A stretch of DNA of 64,000 nt, from assembly GCF_900116875.1 (NCBI RefSeq), contig NZ_FPCC01000002.1, positions 124,001-188,000 on the forward strand, written 5' to 3'. Shown here one piece after another: positions 46,183-56,569 of this stretch. This DNA is from Butyrivibrio sp. INlla21. GTDB lineage: Bacteria; Bacillota; Clostridia; Lachnospirales; Lachnospiraceae. Below the pieces are notes generated by a model, which saw nothing but the letters and a program-made list of their open reading frames with translations, had not been told where the DNA came from and searched no databases. Position 1 is the first letter of the stretch, and each line of letters begins with the position of its first letter. The translations under genes were made by a program, and so were the position numbers.

Positions 46183-48282
46183 ATGAATGACAACGAACTT
46201 ATTTTTGAATTTGAATCGGGAAATGAAGTCATAGACGAAAGATATGACCTTGCATCCCGCAGAATAAAAGAGATGTCCGAAGAACATCTTAAGAATAAAG
46301 AATTTGATCTGTACTTTCACACCGTAAGAGATTTCCTTCAGATGATGACGGAAACCTACGATTGGGCGCTTAATAAAGGACCTGAGCAGGATTCTTTTGA
46401 GGAACTTAAGAAAAGAAATCATGATCTCTATGAGGATATCCTTCCGGAAAACTACGACAAGAGTTACGGTAATCCTGTTTTTGCCTGCGCCAAACTGGGT
46501 GATGATCACGGCAAGCTCTTATCCGCACTTTACTATGAAATGAGATATCTGATCGTATCTGCTTTTGAGCTTGTAAAGTTTGATATGGTCATTCGTATGG
46601 AACTGTTTCTTGAGATCTACGGCTCTTTTGCCTACGCAGATGCGGAAGATAAGCTCCCGTCTTATGAGAGCGTAAGGCAGATAATGTACTGGTTCTACAG
46701 TGACTATGCCGAAGAAGAGAGAATGGCAAGATTTGCACAGATCGTAAATCCCGTGAAAGATTTCGCAAGAGAGATCATCATGGAAAGCGACCTCTCCGAT
46801 GTTAAGTATCTCTATAAGTTTGGTGAGTACATCACAGATAACGAAATAGAGATAGCGCGTCACCTTAATAGTCTCCCCGAAGAAGAAATAAATAAACTCG
46901 CCGATACCTTTACGGAGGGCTACAGGATCGGATTTGCAGCCACCGGAAAAGATATTTCGATAAAAAGCACTGCTTCTGTTATCTATGTTCTCGGCTTTGA
47001 GAGAATCGTTCAAAAAGCAATCTCCAATCTTGAAAAGATAGGAATGAAATCAAGTGTTTACAGATCGCTGACAAGCACGTTCTTCGTTGAAGGAAGTGCC
47101 AGAAGAACAGCGTATTGCGGTGCTGTTCCCAACAAGCAGTTTGATTACGATCACAAGGATGATTTCGGACTTTTCTTTGATGCCGCTCTTATGAAAAGAA
47201 AGCTTGAAGCTGTCAGAGCAGCCGGAGAGAAGTACAAGAAGGAAGCTAAGCTCTACGGAGGTCCCGCGGTACTTGAGGGATTCGGAGAAAAACCTTTTTC
47301 ACCCGAGCCCAAGAAGGAAGCGATCCATCTTGATGACAAGCAAAAGAAAATGCTCGGTGAATACAAGATCCAAGCAGGACTCATCCAGAACGAATATATC
47401 ATACAAAAAGAGAGAAGCTTTACCATCATCTCTTTCCCTGTTCCGGAGATCGGAGACAGATTCTCCGAGATATTCGATGAAGTTGTTAAGATCAACACGC
47501 TCGATTACAAGCTGTATCAGACGATCCAGCAAAAGCTTATCGATGCGCTTGATGAGGCGAAATACGTTGTCGTTAAGGGTATGGGAAATAACCGCACCGA
47601 TATGAAGGTTATGCTCCATGAGATCAAAGATAAGAGTAAGGAAACCAACTTTGAGAACTGCGTAGCGGACGTCAACATCCCCGTCGGAGAGGTGTTTACA
47701 TCACCCGTTCTTAAAGGAACGGAAGGAACTCTTCACGTTACCGGAGTTTATCTCATGGGTCTTTATTTCAAGGATCTTGAGATAAAATTCAAGGACGGCC
47801 GTGTTGAAGAATACAGCTGTTCCAATTTTGATTCCGAAGAGGAAAATCGCAAATACATAAACGACAATATTTTATACAATCACAAGGCTCTTCCCATCGG
47901 AGAGTTTGCCATAGGTACCAATACGACGGCTTATACATTTGCAAGAAAGTTTAATGTAGCCGACAAGCTTGATATTCTCATTGCAGAGAAGACAGGACCT
48001 CACTTCGCTGTGGGCGATACCTGCTATTCCTTTGATGAGGATAACGATACATTTAATCCCGACGGAAAAAGACATATCGCAAAAGAAAATGAAGTTTCCG
48101 CGGAAAGAAAAACAGATCCCGATAAGGCTTATTTTAACTGCCATACCGATATAACCATTCCGTACGACGAACTCGGTGAGATAACCGCGGTAAGAGAGAA
48201 CGGAAGCGGAGTAACCATCATGAAGGAAGGACGTTTCGTGCTTCCGGGTACGGAGGAACTAAACAAAGCTTTAGATGAGTAA
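46183..48282 (+). CDS. M29-type aminopeptidase with a long N-terminal extension
   Basis: The 699-residue protein has a C-terminal half (about 330-699) resembling thermophilic aminopeptidase T/PepS (M29), metallo-exopeptidases of the cytosol. It has NIPVGEVFTSP with the metal-ligand Glu, the GEFAIGTN segment, the EKTGPHFAVGDTCYSF His/Glu region and HTDI near the end. Usual M29 enzymes have about 410 residues. The first 300 residues here are helical, acidic and unfamiliar. It has no export signal. The ribosome site is weak (GGGG 13 bases before the ATG). Confidence 0.75.
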   Translation: MNDNELIFEFESGNEVIDERYDLASRRIKEMSEEHLKNKEFDLYFHTVRDFLQMMTETYDWALNKGPEQDSFEELKKRNHDLYEDILPENYDKSYGNPVFACAKLGDDHGKLLSALYYEMRYLIVSAFELVKFDMVIRMELFLEIYGSFAYADAEDKLPSYESVRQIMYWFYSDYAEEERMARFAQIVNPVKDFAREIIMESDLSDVKYLYKFGEYITDNEIEIARHLNSLPEEEINKLADTFTEGYRIGFAATGKDISIKSTASVIYVLGFERIVQKAISNLEKIGMKSSVYRSLTSTFFVEGSARRTAYCGAVPNKQFDYDHKDDFGLFFDAALMKRKLEAVRAAGEKYKKEAKLYGGPAVLEGFGEKPFSPEPKKEAIHLDDKQKKMLGEYKIQAGLIQNEYIIQKERSFTIISFPVPEIGDRFSEIFDEVVKINTLDYKLYQTIQQKLIDALDEAKYVVVKGMGNNRTDMKVMLHEIKDKSKETNFENCVADVNIPVGEVFTSPVLKGTEGTLHVTGVYLMGLYFKDLEIKFKDGRVEEYSCSNFDSEEENRKYINDNILYNHKALPIGEFAIGTNTTAYTFARKFNVADKLDILIAEKTGPHFAVGDTCYSFDEDNDTFNPDGKRHIAKENEVSAERKTDPDKAYFNCHTDITIPYDELGEITAVRENGSGVTIMKEGRFVLPGTEELNKALDE

Positions 48283-48285
48283 AGA

Positions 48286-48315
48286 CTGGCACAATATATT
48301 GTATTGTGCTATGAT
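48286..48315 (+). promoter_or_regulatory. purE promoter with a palindromic operator candidate
   Basis: An extended -10 box (TGCTATGAT, -10 at 48310-48315) has a weak -35 (CTGGCA, 48286-48291). The perfect dyad GCACAATA-TATTG-TATTGTGC (48289-48309) fills the spacer. The dyad could be a repressor site; it has no T run and is unlikely to be a terminator. Confidence 0.5.
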
Positions 48316-48353
48316 ACAAGGGACTAAATATTGCAATGCAAATGGAGGAAAAC

Positions 48354-48854
48354 ATGGCAAAAGTTGGAATTGTAATGGGTAGTGACTCAGACATGCCTGT
48401 TATGTCAAAAGCAGCTGACATTCTCGATCAGCTTGGAATTTCTTATGAGATGCGCATTATATCGGCGCACAGGGAACCGGATGAATTTTTCGAGTATGCC
48501 AAGACTGCCGAAGAAAAAGGATTTAAGGTAATTATCGCGGGAGCAGGAATGGCGGCGCATCTTCCCGGAATGTGCGCAGCGATCTTCCCGATGCCCGTTA
48601 TCGGAATACCCATGCATACAACTTCACTCGGAGGCCGTGATTCTTTATACAGTATCGTACAGATGCCCTCAGGAATTCCTGTTGCCACAGTAGCGATAAA
48701 CGGTGGCGCCAATGCCGGAATTCTTGCAGCCAAGATCTTGGCAACAAGCGATGATGAGATTCTTAAGAAACTCAAGGACTACAAAGCTTCACTTAAGGAT
48801 GCGGTGGTAGCCAAGGACAAGAAGCTTCAGGAAGTAGGCTACAAGAACTATTGA
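48354..48854 (+). CDS. purE: N5-carboxyaminoimidazole ribonucleotide mutase
   Basis: PurE rearranges N5-CAIR to CAIR in purine synthesis. The 166-residue protein has the class I signature GSDSDMPVM, the catalytic SAHREPDEF, and GAGMAAHLPGM. GGAGGAAAAC before ATG 48354 fixes the start; six extra codons upstream are not translated. It opens the gene set purE-purM-purN-purD. Confidence 0.95.
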   Translation: MAKVGIVMGSDSDMPVMSKAADILDQLGISYEMRIISAHREPDEFFEYAKTAEEKGFKVIIAGAGMAAHLPGMCAAIFPMPVIGIPMHTTSLGGRDSLYSIVQMPSGIPVATVAINGGANAGILAAKILATSDDEILKKLKDYKASLKDAVVAKDKKLQEVGYKNY

Positions 48855-48920
48855 TATCGGTACACTTACCGGATGATCGGTACCGAAAGATCTTTTTATA
48901 GAAATGAGGAGTTAAATATT

Positions 48921-49952
48921 ATGGCACTGGATTACAAGAAGGCCGGAGTTGACATTGAAGCCGGTTACAAATCTGTAGAACTTATCAAGGGTTATGTTAA
49001 AGAGACCAACAGACCCGAGGTACTTGGCGGACTCGGAGGATTCTCCGGAGCGTTTTCACTTAGCAAGATAAAGGATATGGAAGATCCGGTTCTTTTGTCC
49101 GGAACAGACGGAGTAGGAACCAAGATCAAGCTTGCATTCCTTCTTGATAAACATGACACAATCGGTATCGACGCTGTTGCAATGTGCGTTAACGACGTAG
49201 CATGCGCAGGCGGCGAGCCTTTATTCTTCCTTGATTACATTGCATGCGGCAAGAATATTCCCGAGAAGATCGCAGCTATCGTTAAGGGCGTTGCAGAAGG
49301 CTGCAAGCAGTCTGATGCGGCACTTATCGGCGGTGAGACTGCAGAGCACCCCGGACTTATGCCCGAGGATGAGTATGACGTTGCCGGATTTGCGGTTGGC
49401 GTTGTAGATCGCAAGGATATGATCGACGGAAGCACAATTAAGGCAGGCGATGTGCTTATCGGCGTTGCTTCAAGCGGCGTACACAGCAATGGTTTTTCAC
49501 TTGTTCGTAAAGTATTTGATATGACAAAAGAGAGCCTTGAGACATATTATGATGAGCTCGGTGCAACTCTCGGAGAGACTCTTTTAACTCCCACAAAAAT
49601 TTACGTTAAGATGATGAAGTCCATCAAGAATGCGGGCGTTAAGGTAAAGGGCTGCAGCCACATCACAGGCGGCGGATTCTATGAAAATATTCCGAGAATG
49701 CTTCCCGACGGAATCAAGGCCGTTATCAAAAAAGACAGCTATGACATTCCTCCTATCTTCAGTCTCATGGCTAAGAAGGGCGGAATTGAAGAAGAGATGA
49801 TGTATAACACCTACAACATGGGTCTTGGCATGGTACTTGCGGTTGATCCCGCAGATGTCGATGCTACAATGAAGGCTATTGAGGCTTCAGGCGACAAGGC
49901 TTGGATAGTAGGAAGTGCCGAGAACGGCGAGAAGGGTGTAGAGCTCGTATGA
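48921..49952 (+). CDS. purM: Phosphoribosylformylglycinamidine cyclo-ligase
   Basis: PurM closes the imidazole ring to give AIR with ATP. The 343-residue protein has [13 protein letters not shown], the nucleotide region [19 protein letters not shown], and [15 protein letters not shown] precedes ATG 48921; sixteen further codons are open upstream but unsupported. Its stop overlaps the purN start by four bases (ATGA). Confidence 0.95.
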   Translation: MALDYKKAGVDIEAGYKSVELIKGYVKETNRPEVLGGLGGFSGAFSLSKIKDMEDPVLLSGTDGVGTKIKLAFLLDKHDTIGIDAVAMCVNDVACAGGEPLFFLDYIACGKNIPEKIAAIVKGVAEGCKQSDAALIGGETAEHPGLMPEDEYDVAGFAVGVVDRKDMIDGSTIKAGDVLIGVASSGVHSNGFSLVRKVFDMTKESLETYYDELGATLGETLLTPTKIYVKMMKSIKNAGVKVKGCSHITGGGFYENIPRMLPDGIKAVIKKDSYDIPPIFSLMAKKGGIEEEMMYNTYNMGLGMVLAVDPADVDATMKAIEASGDKAWIVGSAENGEKGVELV

Positions 49953-50593
49953 ATATAGCGGTAATGGTATCCGGAGGCGGTACCAATTTACAGGCAATTA
50001 TAGACGGAATAGACAGCGGTGTTATTACCAATACCAAGATATCGCTGGTTTACAGCAACAATCCGGATGCATATGCTCTTGAGAGAGCAAAGAAGGCAGG
50101 AATACCGTATGTTGCCAAGAGCCCCAAGGAGTTTGACAGCAGAGCGGATTTTAATGAGGCACTGCTTAAGATATTACAGGACGCAAACCCCGATCTTATA
50201 GTACTTGCGGGATGTCTTGTTGTTATTCCGGAGTGCGTTGTAAAGGCATTCCCCAACAAGATCATCAACATTCATCCGTCACTTATTCCTTCATTTTGCG
50301 GAACGGGATATTACGGACTTAAGGTACATGAGAAGGTCCTTGAGAGGGGCGTCAGAGTATCGGGCGCAACGGTTCATTTTGTTGATGAGGGAACAGACAC
50401 AGGTCCCATCATTTTACAGAAGCCCGTTATGATCAGGCAGGACGATACTCCCGAAGTTCTTCAGAGACGAATTATGGAGCAGGCGGAGTGGAAGATAATG
50501 CCAATGGCGATCGATCTTATCGCCAACGGCAAAGTTAAAGTAGTTGACCGCAAGGTCATAATCGAAGGTTACGAAGAGGAGAAGGTTTTCTGA
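49949..50593 (+). CDS. purN: Phosphoribosylglycinamide formyltransferase
   Basis: PurN transfers a formyl group from 10-formyltetrahydrofolate to GAR. The 214-residue protein begins [18 protein letters not shown], and contains the catalytic [11 protein letters not shown] and the [10 protein letters not shown] loop with the conserved Asp. It overlaps purM by four bases and purD by one base, so the three are translationally coupled. Confidence 0.95.
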   Translation: MNIAVMVSGGGTNLQAIIDGIDSGVITNTKISLVYSNNPDAYALERAKKAGIPYVAKSPKEFDSRADFNEALLKILQDANPDLIVLAGCLVVIPECVVKAFPNKIINIHPSLIPSFCGTGYYGLKVHEKVLERGVRVSGATVHFVDEGTDTGPIILQKPVMIRQDDTPEVLQRRIMEQAEWKIMPMAIDLIANGKVKVVDRKVIIEGYEEEKVF

Positions 50594-51867
50594 TGAAAGT
50601 TTTGGTTGTAGGCGGAGGCGGAAGAGAACACGCTATCTGCGAGGCTATATCAAGAAGCAGCAAGGTTGATAAGATTTATTGTGCACCCGGTAACGGCGGT
50701 ATCGCAGAGCTTGCCGAGTGTGTTCCGATAACTCCCATGGAGTTTGATAAACTCGTTTCTTTTGCAAAAGAAAAAGAGATCGATCTTACCGTTATCGGTA
50801 TGGATGATCCGTTGGTAGGCGGAGTTGTAGATAAGTTTGAGGAGGCAGGCCTTAGGGTATTCGGACCCAGAAAGAACGCAGCTATCCTTGAAGGAAGTAA
50901 GGCTTTTTCAAAAGACCTTATGAAGAAATACAACATTCCAACAGCGGCTTATGAGACATTTGATAATGCAGAAGCTGCTCTTAAGTACCTTGAGACATCC
51001 AAATTCCCCATCGTTCTTAAGGCTGACGGACTTGCACTCGGAAAGGGTGTTCTTATCTGCAACACTTTGGAAGAAGCCAAGGCCGGAGTAAAAGAGATCA
51101 TGGAGGATAAGAAGTTCGGTGATGCCGGCAATCACATGGTCATCGAAGAGTTCATGACAGGTCGCGAGGTTTCCGTTCTTTCTTTTGTAGACGGAAAGAC
51201 AGTAAAGATAATGTCATCCGCTCAGGATCACAAGAGAGCGGGAGACGGTGATACAGGTCTTAATACGGGCGGAATGGGTAACTTTTCACCCAGCCCTTTC
51301 TATACCGAAGAAGTTGATAAGTTCTGCAAAGAGAACATCTACGGCAGAACTGTTGAAGCGATGGCTGCCGAGGGTAGAGAGTTTAAGGGAGTTATCTTCT
51401 TTGGACTTATGCTTACACAGGACGGCCCCAAGGTTCTTGAGTATAATGCAAGATTCGGAGATCCCGAAGCACAGGTTGTTTTGCCCAGACTTAAGACAGA
51501 CATCATTGATGTATTCAATGCCTGCATAGACGGTACACTTGCGGATATAGATCTTGAATTTGATGATAAAGCGGCAGTTTGTGTTGTTCTTGCAAGTGAC
51601 GGATATCCCGTAAGCTACGAGAAGGGCAAGCTTATAACGGGACTTGAAAACTTCAAGGGCAAAGACGGATATTATTGTTTCCATGCAGGAACCAAGGCTA
51701 CTCCGGAGGGAATAGTTACAAACGGCGGACGAGTTCTTGGTATAACCGCCAAAGGGGATACCCTTAAGGAAGCGCGTGCTAAAGCTTATGAAGCGACAGA
51801 ATGGGTTAGCTTTGAGAATAAATATATGCGTCATGATATAGGAAAAGCAATTGACGACGCTAAGTAA
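50593..51867 (+). CDS. purD: Phosphoribosylamine-glycine ligase
   Basis: PurD condenses phosphoribosylamine with glycine. The 424-residue ATP-grasp protein begins [15 protein letters not shown] and carries LKADGLALGKGV, TGGMGNFSPSPFY and the metal-binding EYNARFGDPEAQV. Its ATG overlaps the purN stop. The adjacent gene downstream is an SH3b protein of another function, 19 bases away. Confidence 0.96.
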   Translation: MKVLVVGGGGREHAICEAISRSSKVDKIYCAPGNGGIAELAECVPITPMEFDKLVSFAKEKEIDLTVIGMDDPLVGGVVDKFEEAGLRVFGPRKNAAILEGSKAFSKDLMKKYNIPTAAYETFDNAEAALKYLETSKFPIVLKADGLALGKGVLICNTLEEAKAGVKEIMEDKKFGDAGNHMVIEEFMTGREVSVLSFVDGKTVKIMSSAQDHKRAGDGDTGLNTGGMGNFSPSPFYTEEVDKFCKENIYGRTVEAMAAEGREFKGVIFFGLMLTQDGPKVLEYNARFGDPEAQVVLPRLKTDIIDVFNACIDGTLADIDLEFDDKAAVCVVLASDGYPVSYEKGKLITGLENFKGKDGYYCFHAGTKATPEGIVTNGGRVLGITAKGDTLKEARAKAYEATEWVSFENKYMRHDIGKAIDDAK

Positions 51868-51886
51868 GGAAGGAGGAAAGCTAATT

Positions 51887-53362
51887 ATGAAAAAAGCGAC
51901 AGGAAAGAGAGTATTTGCATTTGCCATCGCTATAGCAATGATCGTTACAATGTTTTTGTCAGCAATGATCCAGGCATTTGCATATACAGAAACTACAGGA
52001 ACGGTTTCCAACGACAATGTTAAAGTAAGAGAGTCGGCTAGTACGACCGCATCACAGGTAGCAAGTCTTAAAAAAGGAGATTCCATAGATATTATCGGAG
52101 AGGAGACAGATTCCTCCGGATATATCTGGTACAAGATAAGAGTCAATAAAAATGAGCAGGGATATGTAAGAAGCGACCTTGTAAATAAGGCAGGAGGTTC
52201 TTCAAGCTCATCAAATACAAATACGGAAGCTCCCAAAAAGGAAGAAAAGGCATCCACTCCGCCTGCGGAGACCAAGGTTACGGATGTTGAGAATAAATCC
52301 GCAGCTGTCGGATATGATAACGTTGTTATCAGAAAAGGCGCAGGTAAGGATTATGATTCCGTTGCAAAAGGAACAAAGGGTGATTCAGTTACTATCACAG
52401 GAGAAGCTAAGGGAACCGACGGAAAGACATGGTACAGAATTTCTTTCGGCGACGGAAAAGAGGGCTTCATAAGAGGCGACCTTCTTGATACAAGCGGAAA
52501 CACCCAGGCGGCAGCTCCCGCTCCCGCAGAGAGTAATGAAGCTCCTGCGGCGGCTCCCGAGGAGAGCGAGTCAGAAGACAGCGAATCGGAAGATTCAGAT
52601 TCAGAGTCAGAGGGTGAAGAGTCCGAGGAAGATTCTGAGGAATCCGAAGAAGAGGAAGAGCAGGCAGAACCCGCTGTTGTAGGCGACGGAACATATGCAC
52701 TTGCTTATGAGAATGAAACATGGTACTTAAATGATTACAGCACAGGGCTCAGAGTAAAGGTAAAAGAGCTTATAGATGTTGCAAACTCAGCTCCTGCACT
52801 TGATAAGAAAGCCAAGGACTTCAAGCTTATCGCGATCGGACTTGGTGCACTTGCGGGACTTCTTCTTATAGCTGTTATAATCCTTGCAATTAAGCTCAGA
52901 GAGTCTATGTATTATGAAGACGATGAGGAAGAGGAAGAGTACGACCGCTTCTCAGAAAGCAGGAGAAGAAGAGCAAGAGATGATTCCGAGGATGGCGAAG
53001 AAGATCGTTATTCCGCAAGAAGAGAGCGTCCTTCACGTGATGAGGACCGTTCTTCCAGAAGACCTGTAAGACCCGAATCTTCAAGAAAGGCTGACGATGA
53101 GAGAGTTGTTCGTCCTTCAGAGGATGACAGATCTGCCAGACCTTCAAGAAATCCCGAAGACAGACCGGCTCGTCCGAGAAGAGGCGAGGAAGAGTACGAT
53201 CGTCCTTCAAGAAGAACTGCGGATTCCACACAGGATGACAGATCTTCAAGACCTTCATATAGAGATGAGGAGCGCGAGGCTCCAAGGAGAAGAGCAAAGA
53301 ATTTTATCGGAGACGATGACGATTTCGAGTTTGAGTTCCTTGATCTTGATGACGAGAAATAA
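51887..53362 (+). CDS. Membrane protein with two external SH3b domains and a charged cytoplasmic tail
   Basis: The 491-residue protein has a signal peptide (to about residue 32, ending AFAYT) and two bacterial SH3 domains (about 38-100 and 140-205; both have the VRES/VIRKGAG start and GYVR/GFIRGDL end). An acidic Ser/Glu/Asp linker (about 210-265) and a short folded region (267-310) follow, then a transmembrane helix (about 313-337). The cytoplasmic tail of about 150 residues alternates Arg, Asp, Ser and Pro (RPSRDEDRSS type) and ends in an acidic patch. SH3b domains bind cell-wall peptides. The tail looks disordered and suits multivalent contacts inside the cell. AGGAGG precedes ATG 51887. 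Confidence 0.75.
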   Translation: MKKATGKRVFAFAIAIAMIVTMFLSAMIQAFAYTETTGTVSNDNVKVRESASTTASQVASLKKGDSIDIIGEETDSSGYIWYKIRVNKNEQGYVRSDLVNKAGGSSSSSNTNTEAPKKEEKASTPPAETKVTDVENKSAAVGYDNVVIRKGAGKDYDSVAKGTKGDSVTITGEAKGTDGKTWYRISFGDGKEGFIRGDLLDTSGNTQAAAPAPAESNEAPAAAPEESESEDSESEDSDSESEGEESEEDSEESEEEEEQAEPAVVGDGTYALAYENETWYLNDYSTGLRVKVKELIDVANSAPALDKKAKDFKLIAIGLGALAGLLLIAVIILAIKLRESMYYEDDEEEEEYDRFSESRRRRARDDSEDGEEDRYSARRERPSRDEDRSSRRPVRPESSRKADDERVVRPSEDDRSARPSRNPEDRPARPRRGEEEYDRPSRRTADSTQDDRSSRPSYRDEEREAPRRRAKNFIGDDDDFEFEFLDLDDEK

Positions 53363-53388
53363 TTAAGAATGTTAATATGAAGATATCC

Positions 53389-53425
53389 AAGAACCGTGCA
53401 GAGCTATGCTTTGCACGGTTCTTTT
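53389..53425 (+). terminator. Rho-independent terminator after the SH3b gene
   Basis: AAGAACCGTGCA pairs with TGCACGGTTCTT and is followed by TTTC. Confidence 0.85.
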
Positions 53426-53494
53426 TCATATTTTATTATTTTTGTTATGTGTGTTATACTAAACATATCACAAAGAAAACTCATGGAGGCGGAT

Positions 53495-53875
53495 ATGATC
53501 ATAGAGATTGATTTTAATAGTGATGAAGCTATATATTTGCAGCTTTGCAATCAGATCATACTGGGCATTGCAACGTCTCAATTTCGTGAGGGTGAGCAGC
53601 TCCCCAGTGTCAGACAGCTGGCTGAGACTATCGGCATCAATATGCATACGGTAAATAAGGCGTATTCCATATTGCAGCAGGACGGATTTGTCAAAATAGA
53701 CAGAAGGCGAGGAGCCATAATTGCCATCGACATCAACAAGCTCAAGGCTCTTAACGAAGCCCGCGATGAACTTGCGGTAGTTCTTGCAAGGGCAATCTGT
53801 AAGGGAATAGGAAGAGAAGATATTCATGCTCTTGTTGATGAGCTTTATGACAATTATGAATTTAACAGCAGATAA
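53495..53875 (+). CDS. GntR-family regulator, YtrA subfamily
   Basis: The 126-residue protein has an N-terminal winged helix (IYLQLCNQIILGIATSQFREGEQLPSVRQLAETIGINMHTVNKAY in short pieces, residues about 11-55) and only a short helical C-terminal dimerisation part, as in YtrA-type GntR regulators. GGAGG lies five bases before ATG 53495. It sits 19 bases upstream of clpC, in the place where Bacilli carry ctsR-mcsA-mcsB, and probably shares its transcript. Confidence 0.88.
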   Translation: MIIEIDFNSDEAIYLQLCNQIILGIATSQFREGEQLPSVRQLAETIGINMHTVNKAYSILQQDGFVKIDRRRGAIIAIDINKLKALNEARDELAVVLARAICKGIGREDIHALVDELYDNYEFNSR

Positions 53876-53894
53876 CATGAAAGGATGATGAGAT

Positions 53895-56480
53895 ATGGAT
53901 TCTAAATTCACCGTAATGGCTTTGGATGCTCTCAAGCTAGCCAAGAAAACAGCCAGATCCTTGAAACTTAATTATGTCGGAACAGAACATATCCTTATGG
54001 GTCTCATCTTGGAGGACGGAAGCGTTGCTTCAAGAATCCTCATAGATAACGGCATAGATGAGAATCGTATGATGGAAATGATCAGAGATCTGATCGTTCC
54101 CGACAGTAATGTTCGTACTTTGGATAAGGACGGCTTTTCGCCGAGAGCGGAGAAAGTTCTTGAAGAAGCTCACAGAATGGCTGAGCGTTTTCATGCGGAC
54201 AAGACAGGTACAGAGCATATTCTTTTGGCTCTTATAAAAGAAGGAGAGAACGTAGCCGTAAGGCTTATCAGTACTCTAAATGTTCCCGCGCAGAAGATCT
54301 ACGCGGAGACTTTGGCTGCAATGGGAGAGGACCCCAACATTGTAAAAGAGGACCTCGGAAGAAAGAACAATCCCAAGGCAGGCAAGAAAGCATCTATACT
54401 TGCGCAGTACAGCCGTGATATGACTGCACTTGCTATGGAGGATAAACTTGATCCCGTTATAGGACGTGAGCGCGAGATCAAGCGTGTTATACAGATCCTC
54501 AGCCGCAGGACCAAGAATAATCCCTGCCTTATCGGTGAACCCGGTGTAGGTAAGACGGCTGTTGTTGAAGGACTTGCACAGCGAATTGCCGCAGGAAACG
54601 TACCTCTTACCGTTCAGAATAAGAGACTTATGACACTCGATCTTTCGGGTATGATCGCGGGCTCCAAGTACAGAGGTGAGTTCGAGGAACGAATTAAGAA
54701 GGTTATAAAAGAGGTTGCTGAAGACGGCAATATCATTCTTTTTGTCGATGAGATGCATACGCTTATCGGTGCCGGAGGTGCCGAGGGTGCTATCGATGCT
54801 TCCAATATCCTTAAGCCTTCTCTTGCAAGAGGCGAGATTCAGATGATCGGTGCGACTACCATCACCGAGTACCGCAAATATGTCGAGAAGGATGCGGCTC
54901 TTGAGAGACGTTTCCAGCCTGTTAACGTTGATGAGCCCGACAAGGCAGAGGCAACAGAAATACTTAAGGGAATTGTCAACAAGTATGAAGAGCATCATAA
55001 GGTTACGATCACACCTGAGGCGATAAAGGCTGCCGTTGAGCTTTCCGAGAGATATATCAACGACAGAAACCTTCCCGACAAGGCAATCGACCTTATTGAC
55101 GAAGCTGCATCCGCAGTAAGACTGCGCACTATGGGAGTTTCTTCCAAGGTAAAAGATATTGACGATCAGATCAAGAACCTTGATCTGGAGATAGAGGCCG
55201 CTCTTAAGAATTCAGATTTTGTTCTTGCGGGCGAGCTTAATAAGAGACAGAAGTCTCTTATCACCAAGCTTTCAAGAGTTAAGGCGGCTGAGAGAAGAAA
55301 AGAGCTTTCATCCGGATTTATCGTTAATGAGAATGATATAGCGGAGGTTGTTGCCGAATGGACAAGAATCCCTGTCAAGAAGATCGCGGAGAAAGAATCC
55401 GAGAAGCTCCTTAAGCTTGAATCGGTACTTCATAAGAGGGTTATCGGCCAGGAGGATGCGGTTAAGGCTGTATCCAAGGCTATCAGAAGGGGAAGAGTGG
55501 GACTTCAGGATCCCAACAGACCTATCGGATCGTTCCTTTTCCTCGGACCTACGGGTGTAGGTAAGACAGAGCTTTCAAAGGCTCTTGCCGAAGCGATGTT
55601 TGGCGATGAGAATGCGCTTATCAGAGTTGATATGTCTGAGTATATGGAAGGTCACTCCGTATCCAAAATGATCGGTTCACCTCCGGGATACGTTGGATAT
55701 GACGAGGGCGGTCAGCTCAGTGAGAAAGTAAGAAGACATCCTTATTCGGTTATTCTTTTCGATGAGATCGAGAAGGCGCATCCTGATATCTTCAACGTAC
55801 TGTTACAGGTACTTGATGACGGACATATCACGGATGCCAAGGGCAGAAAAGTAAGCTTTAAGAATACAATTCTTATTATGACTTCAAACGTCGGAGCTCA
55901 GAAGATTGTTGATCCCAAAAAGCTCGGATTCGGCGCGGGAGATGATGCCAAGAAAGACTACGAGGATATGAAGTCGGGTGTTATGGAGGAAGTTAAGAAG
56001 CTCTTTAAGCCTGAGTTTATAAACCGTATCGATGAGATCATGGTATTCCATACTCTTACCGAGAAAGAAATGATGGAGATTGTCACACTTCTTTCAAGCA
56101 ATCTTGCCAAGAGATGCAAGGCACAGATGGATATTAAACTTACCATTTCGCCAGCGGTTAAGAAGTACCTCGTTGAGAAGCATTCCGACGCCAAAATGGG
56201 TGCAAGACCTCTTAAGAGAGCCATTCAATCAACAATTGAAGATGCAATGGCTGAAGAGCTCTTAAAGGGCAATATCAAGGCAGGAGATGATGTTACGGTC
56301 GGTCTTAAGGATAAAAAGATTGTGTTTACAGCTGCGGACGGTAAAAAGACTTCCGTAAAGAAGGTAAATGTTAAGACGACCAAGCCGAAGAAGGCTTCCA
56401 AGACCAAAAGTGCGGTAACTACAAAGAAACCTGCGAGGGCAGCCAAAAAAACTTCGAGTTCAAGATCGAAGAAAAAGTAA
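53895..56480 (+). CDS. clpC: ClpC-type AAA+ unfoldase with a basic C-terminal tail
   Basis: ClpC unfolds damaged or tagged proteins and feeds them to ClpP. The 861-residue protein has the double Clp N domain (1-145), first ATPase domain with Walker A GEPGVGKT (about 214-221), a short middle domain (about 410-470), second ATPase domain with GPTGVGKT (about 550-557), and a D2-small domain (about 720-805). From about residue 815 it adds some 45 residues dominated by Lys, Thr, Ala and Ser ([17 protein letters not shown]...), not found in typical ClpC. The tail is histone H1-like in composition and could bind nucleic acid or polyphosphate, which is inference. Confidence 0.93.
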   Translation: MDSKFTVMALDALKLAKKTARSLKLNYVGTEHILMGLILEDGSVASRILIDNGIDENRMMEMIRDLIVPDSNVRTLDKDGFSPRAEKVLEEAHRMAERFHADKTGTEHILLALIKEGENVAVRLISTLNVPAQKIYAETLAAMGEDPNIVKEDLGRKNNPKAGKKASILAQYSRDMTALAMEDKLDPVIGREREIKRVIQILSRRTKNNPCLIGEPGVGKTAVVEGLAQRIAAGNVPLTVQNKRLMTLDLSGMIAGSKYRGEFEERIKKVIKEVAEDGNIILFVDEMHTLIGAGGAEGAIDASNILKPSLARGEIQMIGATTITEYRKYVEKDAALERRFQPVNVDEPDKAEATEILKGIVNKYEEHHKVTITPEAIKAAVELSERYINDRNLPDKAIDLIDEAASAVRLRTMGVSSKVKDIDDQIKNLDLEIEAALKNSDFVLAGELNKRQKSLITKLSRVKAAERRKELSSGFIVNENDIAEVVAEWTRIPVKKIAEKESEKLLKLESVLHKRVIGQEDAVKAVSKAIRRGRVGLQDPNRPIGSFLFLGPTGVGKTELSKALAEAMFGDENALIRVDMSEYMEGHSVSKMIGSPPGYVGYDEGGQLSEKVRRHPYSVILFDEIEKAHPDIFNVLLQVLDDGHITDAKGRKVSFKNTILIMTSNVGAQKIVDPKKLGFGAGDDAKKDYEDMKSGVMEEVKKLFKPEFINRIDEIMVFHTLTEKEMMEIVTLLSSNLAKRCKAQMDIKLTISPAVKKYLVEKHSDAKMGARPLKRAIQSTIEDAMAEELLKGNIKAGDDVTVGLKDKKIVFTAADGKKTSVKKVNVKTTKPKKASKTKSAVTTKKPARAAKKTSSSRSKKK

Positions 56481-56569
56481 AAAAGTAATAAAAATTTCAG
56501 TTTATCATTAGGTGGACTTGAATTATAATGTAATTAACTAAATACATGTTTTATTTCAGGAGGGTTAAT

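Noticed and set aside
51286-52275. 329-codon minus-strand ORF across the purD-SH3b junction
   Set aside because: Spans two well-supported genes on the other strand and shows only composition-driven hydrophobicity.
52563-52675. Apparent GAA/GAG/TCA-rich DNA repeat
   Set aside because: It encodes the acidic Ser/Glu linker of the SH3b protein; codons vary and there is no fixed repeat unit.
54276-54998. 240-codon minus-strand ORF inside clpC
   Set aside because: Antisense shadow of a strongly conserved ATPase domain; the peptide has no recognisable motif or start signal.
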